Source: Zonotrichia leucophrys gambelii
Taxonomy: Eukaryota; Chordata; Aves; Passeriformes; Passerellidae
DNA length: 64,000 nt
NCBI RefSeq assembly: GCF_028769735.1
Contig: NC_088171.1
Coordinates: 145,845,917-145,909,916 of the forward strand
Reading direction: 5' to 3'
Shown: positions 59,088 to 64,000 of the stretch, piece by piece
Position numbering within the stretch: position 1 is the stretch's first letter
Layout: each line of letters opens with the position of its first letter
Notes under the pieces: model-generated
Database searches by the model: none
What the model saw: only the letters and a program-made list of their open reading frames with translations
Told to the model about the DNA's origin: nothing
Translations under genes and position numbers: made by a program

Positions 59088-59501
59088 TATTGTATTTGTG
59101 GGGTGCCCCATGGCAGGGAGGAAAGATGAATTTGACTCCATGTTCGCAGAAGGCTAATTAATTATTTTATGATACTATATTATATTAAAAAAATACTATA
59201 CTAACTAAAGAATACAGAAAGGATACTTATACAATGCAAAAAAAGATAATAATGAAAACTTGTGACTCTCTCCAGAGTCCCGACACAGCTTGGCACTGAT
59301 TTGCCAATGAGTGAAAACAACTCACCAGAATCCAGTTAAACAATTACCTGTGGGTAAACAATCTCCAAACACATTCCACATGAGCAAAACAGAGGAGAAG
59401 CAAATGAGATAAGAATTGTTTCCCTTTTCTCTGAGGCCTCTCAGCTCCCCAGGAGAAAAATCCTGGGCAAAGGGATTTTTCAAGAGAATGTGAATGCCAC
59501 A
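59088..59501 (-). mobile_element. Endogenous retrovirus LTR, minus strand, likely solo
   Basis: ATGAATTTGACTCCATGTTC, GCAGAAGGCTAATTAATTAT, GAATACAGAAAGGATACTTA, GTGACTCTCTCCAGAGTCCC, CTCTGAGGCCTCTCAGCTCC and CAGGAGAAAAATCCTGGGCA match, from memory, a common passerine LTR read on the minus strand. The right end is AATGCCACA. AGTAAT (59082-59087) and AGTAAC (59502-59507) flank it as a 6-bp target duplication with one mismatch. The left end TATTG would be a decayed TGTTG. Length is 414 bp. No viral genes adjoin it. Confidence 0.75.
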
Positions 59502-59680
59502 AGTAACCCCAAAGATCTGACAACAAGAAGTATTTGGAGCAACTTCATAGGTCATGCCCATCAGCTCCTTTAGCCCTGGGCATTCTTCTTTCTTCTGTCA
59601 TGAAAGTCATTTCAGCAATGGCTGAATGTGTCTGAGCAGCTTGTGCATTAAGATCCAGACTTTCCAAAAGGGCTGGATTC

Positions 59681-60194
59681 TGTTTTCAGAGGTGTGAACC
59701 CCCAAAGTGATGCCTTGTGAAAGCTGACCTAAAACAGAGGCTAGACAGAGCTAAAGAATAAAGTAGGAATCTATTAGAAGGCCTCAGTGGATCCACCTTG
59801 GGCAGCACAAGAGCCCAGTCAGGGCTAAACCCAAGATGAATCCAACATGGTGCAAAAATGCACGACCAGTCACGAGGTCTCACACTTTTAGTGGTTTTGG
59901 TCCATTAACGTATTTGGAATTAATTGTCCAATTATACCTGTAGCTGATGTAGTCCCATCTTTCTTGTTTTTCTCTCTTCAGTCCTTGTTGTTTATGCTTT
60001 TGGGCCTGAAACTTGGATCATTGGTCCTTGGTCCCCAGCTAGAGAAGGAATTGTTTTGTCTCCCTGCTCTGTGAAGAGAGCCCACTGTCCCCTAATATGA
60101 AGTTTATACCTACACACTAAAGCAGTACAGAATCTGAAAAATGTAAAAGCTAAAACCTGAGGCATCGAAAGCACCCACAAAAATGCTTGGCACA
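59681..60194 (-). mobile_element. Probable LTR-like interspersed repeat, minus strand
   Basis: CAAAGTGATGCCTTGTGAAA, GCTGACCTAAAACAGAGGCT, CACCTTGGGCAGCACAAGAG, CCCAGTCAGGGCTAAACCCA, GAATTAATTGTCCAATTATA and CCCTGCTCTGTGAAGAGAGC, CCTAATATGAAGTTTATACC read like an LTR family I recall from passerines. Boundaries are approximate: I could not find a target duplication or settle the TG/CA ends. A dinucleotide-decayed polyadenylation signal (CTAATAGA on the minus strand) sits near 59772. Confidence 0.45.
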
Positions 60195-60640
60195 CTCTTA
60201 AGCAGCATGTGAGCTGCACTGCAGTAAATCCAAGAAGAAATTTGGTGACCCTACTGCCCTCATATCCAAATCATCCATTCAGGGCTAATATGGAAGATGG
60301 CAGATTCCTGCCTTTCCAAAGCTGCACCTGGAGGACAGGTGGGATACATGAAGACATCTCAAAGACTGGATTCCTGTGTACAGGGAACAGAAACAAGCCT
60401 TAGGTGTGTAAGACAGTGAAGGCAGCTCCTCCTGCACTGCTTGGCCACCTGAATATCTCTGCAGTCACCATGGCCTGGGTGGATTGAGGGCTCTGTTCCT
60501 TTGCCAACATCAGACACCTGAGATGCTCCATCTCTTGCCTCCAGACACCCCTGGGAAAGGTGCAGGTCTCACATCTGTCCTGTGTCATGTCTGCCAGCCC
60601 TAGGGGATGTCGCAAACATTGTAAAGCGCCTCAGATAACA
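60195..60640. other. Single-copy spacer between LTR elements
   Basis: Nothing recognised. It ends with the first copy of the CCAGAC target duplication (60641-60646). Confidence 0.5.
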
Positions 60641-60965
60641 CCAGACTATTGGAATATGAATCCCAATATTACCAGTTAGATTGTGCCTGGGCCAGTCTGA
60701 CCCTCGCTGCTAGGCCGAAGGCGGCAGCTGTGGTGTATCACCCCAGAGACACCTTTAGATTGCTGGTGATTGCAGCTGGGCACTAGACAAGTCCAGGCTT
60801 GTTAGGAACTCTGTTTACCTCAGGAAGAAGGCTTCAAGAGATGGTGAAGAGAAAAAGGAGAGGATTCTGCTGGAGGGTTTAATCCAGTGGTTTATTCCAT
60901 TATTACAGAGGTCTGAATCTTGGGAAGAGCTCCAACAGAATGTCCGACCGCATGGCCGGACTCAT

Positions 60966-61042
60966 CTTTTAAGCTCAGGGGGAGGGGAGGGGAGGGGAGG
61001 GGAGGGGACAGGTGAGCCACCAACCAGGTGGGAGGGGCGGGG
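60966..61042 (-). promoter_or_regulatory. LTR promoter-like block: GC box, G/C tract, TATA-like box
   Basis: Reading the minus strand: CCCCGCCCC (61034-61042, Sp1-type GC box), then a C-rich tract (61007-60978), then CTTAAAAG (60973-60966). AATAAA follows about 75 bp downstream at 60896-60891, giving a short R region. The order fits a retroviral U3/R boundary. Activity is an inference. Confidence 0.5.
60978..61007 (+). repeat. (GGGGA)n tract, G-quadruplex candidate
   Basis: G5 A G4 A G4 A G4 A G4 A G4 A on the plus strand: six G-runs of at least four with single-A loops. This easily meets the sequence rule for a G-quadruplex. It lies within the LTR at 60647-61247, just upstream (minus strand) of the TATA-like box. 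Confidence 0.85.
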
Positions 61043-61253
61043 TCTCAAGGGACGAGGGACACCTAGACAGGCCAATGACCTCTGGGCTTGAGGGGCATCC
61101 TTTGAACTCGCCCAACCACATGATGCCTTTGCTGGAATGGTAAGCCTGATTGACAGGACTCACTCGGCAAGGGACGAGGCTGGGGAGGGGAAGAGGGTAT
61201 TGGTACACCTGGGGAAGGGACCTGAAAGTTTGAAACACACCGCAACACCAGAC

Positions 61254-62569
61254 CTCTGTGTTTAGTGTTATATGATGATAGTTAGAAGTTCAATGGAATT
61301 CTCATTTTATGACTTTTGACAAGTCAAGCCAAGTAAATTTTCTCATGTTCTCTAAGTTATTGGGGTTTTTTTTCAAGATTCACAACTTAATAACTTAACT
61401 TTCCAAGGAAGAACCCCATATCCAGCTCTGGGGTCATCCACTGACTTAGCCAGGAAAAGTTTATCAACGAATATTAGTATCCCTTGTCTAAACTGGACAC
61501 AGGACATTATTCCCCTCATTGGAACAACAAGAGGATGACACAGCTGTACCATCGAAAATTAACAGACTGAACTCAAACCAGTTTAGTCCCCTCTTGCCTA
61601 CCCCAGATGCAGAGAACTTCAAAGTTCCCAGGAGAGATGGATTCAGTCCTGCCAGACCCCCGAACTGCAGAAACATTCACCAACTGCAGCTTCTCAAAGA
61701 GAAATGTTTTTCCATGGCTGTCCTCCTTCCTCTGCTTCCTGGGATCAGACTTGAAGTTGGTAGGTTCTGCATCCTTCTCTTACTTTTGGCCATAATCTGG
61801 TGGAAGAGACCGAAAGCAGTCTCCTTGGGTTAGATTTGATTCTGCTTTTTCAGGTGGAATACTTAATTGTTTTCCTTGTGCTGCATCTGGGACACAGGTG
61901 GTGTTACTAAGCTATGATGAAGAAAATTAATGCAAAACCTGAGATGGATAAAATGCTTTTCATTCTCTACAATTTACTGTAAAATGCCACACTCCCCTTT
62001 AATTATTTTTAGGCAAGCTAAAATATTTGCAAATCTTTTGTTGCTTGGATATATTTTTTTAAAGATTCTTTGTAACTTCTAAATGACTGTGTCTCTTTAC
62101 TAAATTCTCAGACTTGTGGTTGCCTATTTCCAGACACCCAGAAATGGGACGTGTGTCCTTGCAAGTCTGGTCTGTGCTGAAAGTTCTGAGGTTATCTGTA
62201 CTACAAGATAAAGACTCTCCTTAAAAAGTGTCAAACAGAAGGAATCCAATGTAGTTTAACATTTCCATCTGCCTTGTTGGATATTTGCCTCTTCGTTCCT
62301 CAGTGTGAGACATTCAGGATCTGCTTAGGAAATGCTGAGTCCAGAGGTCAAGTGCTGAGCCCAAGTTTTCCTACCCTGAGGTATTCAGGAGCTCAGCCTA
62401 AATTTGCATTTGATCTTGGGACTTTGATGGGTTCAAACATCAGTCTGGACTTGATCTCTGTCTTGGAACTTGGAGTTCTAGGGGCATAATATGAGCATCT
62501 TGTACTGAGGCATTTGGCAACTCATGATCATGAAAACCCTTAAAAGACTGCTCCAATGTAGCTCTGAGC

Positions 62570-62605
<36 letters not shown>

Positions 62606-64000
62606 GTACGCACACATATATATACCATAAAGACACATGTCCTATTTAGAACAATGCTTTGCCTAAATGAAATTTTACAGTTCTAACCTTGCAGGACTGA
62701 TTCACCTGCCATTTATGCCAGAGTGGCTTGACTGATTACAGCAAACCTTACCCAAAAATGAGTGAGTCAGTCCCTCATTTTCCCACTGTAACTACTAAAT
62801 TTGTTGGTTGTGAACTACTGGAAGCAAGAACAGGAACACAGGACAGTGTTAATACAAATTTATGATGAATTTGCTGTGTTGGTGCTGATAGGTTTTCATG
62901 TTTGGGGTTTGGGGTTTATTTTGATGTTACTAGCTTTACATATCCTGGCACCTAAGTCACTAAAAATGCATAATTATTAAGCTGTTATATGCATTAACCT
63001 TATCTAAAGATAGCCAGATGTGCATTTTCAAAATTACCTTTCTAGGACCTTCTTGGGGAGAATTAATATCCTAGTCCAGCAGACACTGTGAAGGGGAAAA
63101 GCAGCTATTTTGCTGCATTTTCTTATTATACCAAGGTCTGATGCTATTTGAAAGAAATCTTCCAGCTAAGAAAATGACACAAAATTGATATGATAAAGCA
63201 AGGTCTGGGACAATCAAAAATGTTTGCACTTCCATCATTTTCCTTCATCTTGACTTATTTAAAAAAAAAAATTCCAACTACTTGAAAGGACCTCAAGCAC
63301 CAGGCTGTGACAAGATGCTCCTCACTGTACATTTGCTGGCTTGCAAATTCAGTAAGGAGCTGTGCATGCCCAGGGAGAGCTGGAGGGAAGAATTCTCTTC
63401 AGAAAACCCAGAACAGCATGGCAGCACCTGATTCCTTCAAAACTTCTCCAATTATCCTATTTCTTTTCCCTGCACCCACCTGGCAGAGCCTTCATGATCC
63501 AGCCTGTTGTGTATAACACTACAGAGAGACATCTGCTTTTGTGCACTGCTGTATTTATACAGCTTGTTTTCCAAAATGCCTTACTCTGACTGCACTCAGG
63601 AATGACAGGTGAAGCAAAGCCATGTCACCAGCCAGAGGAAATGTGCCACCCCTGCCTGAATCCCCATGATGGCTTTAATTTGCTCTGTGACACTTCACAG
63701 GGATGCAACTCCTATTTGCTGAATATTGCCTGAGTCTTCCTCATGTCAACATCGTATGAATGAGGTGAAATGAGGTGAAATGAGATAAGGTGACTTATTG
63801 AAATAAGGGAGGGGCTGGAAGTACTCAGGTTTGTCTGCTCTGACACATAAACCCAAGAAGAGGAGATGGTGAGAACAGGACCCCCCTTGAACAGCGCAGA
63901 ACCTCAAATGAGCTGAAAGTAAGCACAGACCACTGCTAGAAACAAATGTCCAGTTCCTTCCTCTCTAAGAAATGGCAGTCTGGGACAGGGAAATTGGGAA
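61254..64000. other. Mostly single-copy sequence to the window end
   Basis: No repeat family or gene recognised. Items seen: the TA repeat at 62571-62625 (listed), an A-rich run at 63261-63270, and a small GAGGTGAAAT tandem pair near 63759-63780. The open frame 61519-61833 (+, 104 codons) has no known domain. Confidence 0.5.
62571..62625. repeat. (TA)n / (CA) microsatellite, self-complementary
   Basis: TGTATATATACA and a longer TATA run are followed by TGTACGCACA and CATATATATAC. Most of it can fold on itself. Both strands give short Tyr/Ile/Met open frames that are artefacts. Confidence 0.85.

Larger units (their letters stand above)
60647..61247 (-). mobile_element. Solo LTR of an endogenous retrovirus with 6-bp target duplication
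   Basis: CCAGAC occurs at 60641-60646 and again at 61248-61253, bracketing 601 bp. The right end is ACACCGCAACA, so the element begins TGTTGCGGTGT on the minus strand. The left end TATTGG reads CCAATA on the minus strand, one change from a CA end. A 6-bp duplication is typical of class II (ERVK-like) integrations. On the minus strand there is a GC box (61034-61042), a TATA-like CTTAAAAG (60966-60973) and an AATAAA signal (60891-60896) in promoter-to-polyadenylation order, as expected of an LTR. It is more GC-rich than its surroundings. No internal genes remain. Confidence 0.85.

Overview
The window looks like AT-rich, gene-poor nuclear DNA from a bird, most likely a songbird (passerine). The evidence is the repeats. 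There are many truncated CR1 LINE copies with the avian 3' tail (runs of ATTCTRTG-like octamers). There are also solo or partial LTRs that match, from memory, families common in passerine genomes, including an ERVL-type LTR whose two ends resemble TGTGCTGGTTTTGGCTGG and GGTTAAACCACAACA. I could run no database search, so every family assignment is recognition from memory.

I find no convincing protein-coding gene, tRNA, rRNA, CRISPR array or bacterial-type feature. Open frames are short, or are by-products of microsatellites, LTRs and CR1. The longest frame outside a recognised repeat is 45498-46118 (206 codons); it resembles no protein I know. The window is best read as intergenic or long-intron sequence. 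Two intervals have exon-like borders (10626-10890 and 51515-51724) and are the only hints of transcribed exons.

Layout: 1-6600 is mostly single-copy DNA with three perfect hairpins (the best is 1751-1797). 6604-9650 holds a CR1 end, T-rich microsatellites, a 936-bp LTR (8027-8962) and a GGATA/GAATA array seeded by a CR1 tail. 10333-13413 is mostly unique, with a 16-bp hairpin at 12744-12779. 13414-14642 is a solo LTR with a 5-bp target duplication and an internal minisatellite. 16649-17776 carries two ERVL-type LTR pieces and a CR1 piece. 22247-22885 has CR1 coding remains and a 94-bp tandem duplication. 25195-25525 is a decaying TTCC array. 25526-30109 is AT-rich unique DNA. 30110-32921 is a cluster of four CR1 3' ends and one LTR piece, all on the plus strand. 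36261-36412 and 44400-44938 are pure polypurine pentamer arrays. 48950-49110 is a 91-bp-period duplication. 52880-53885 is a CR1 mosaic. 57171-57560 is a minus-strand CR1. 59088-61247 is a cluster of three LTR elements, the last with a 6-bp target duplication and a promoter-like GC box, G tract and TATA arrangement. 61254-64000 is unique apart from a TA repeat.

Nothing here forms an operon or a multi-gene system. The main interest is structural: clean retroviral solo LTRs with target duplications, long strand-asymmetric purine tracts, near-perfect short palindromes and stacked CR1 tails.
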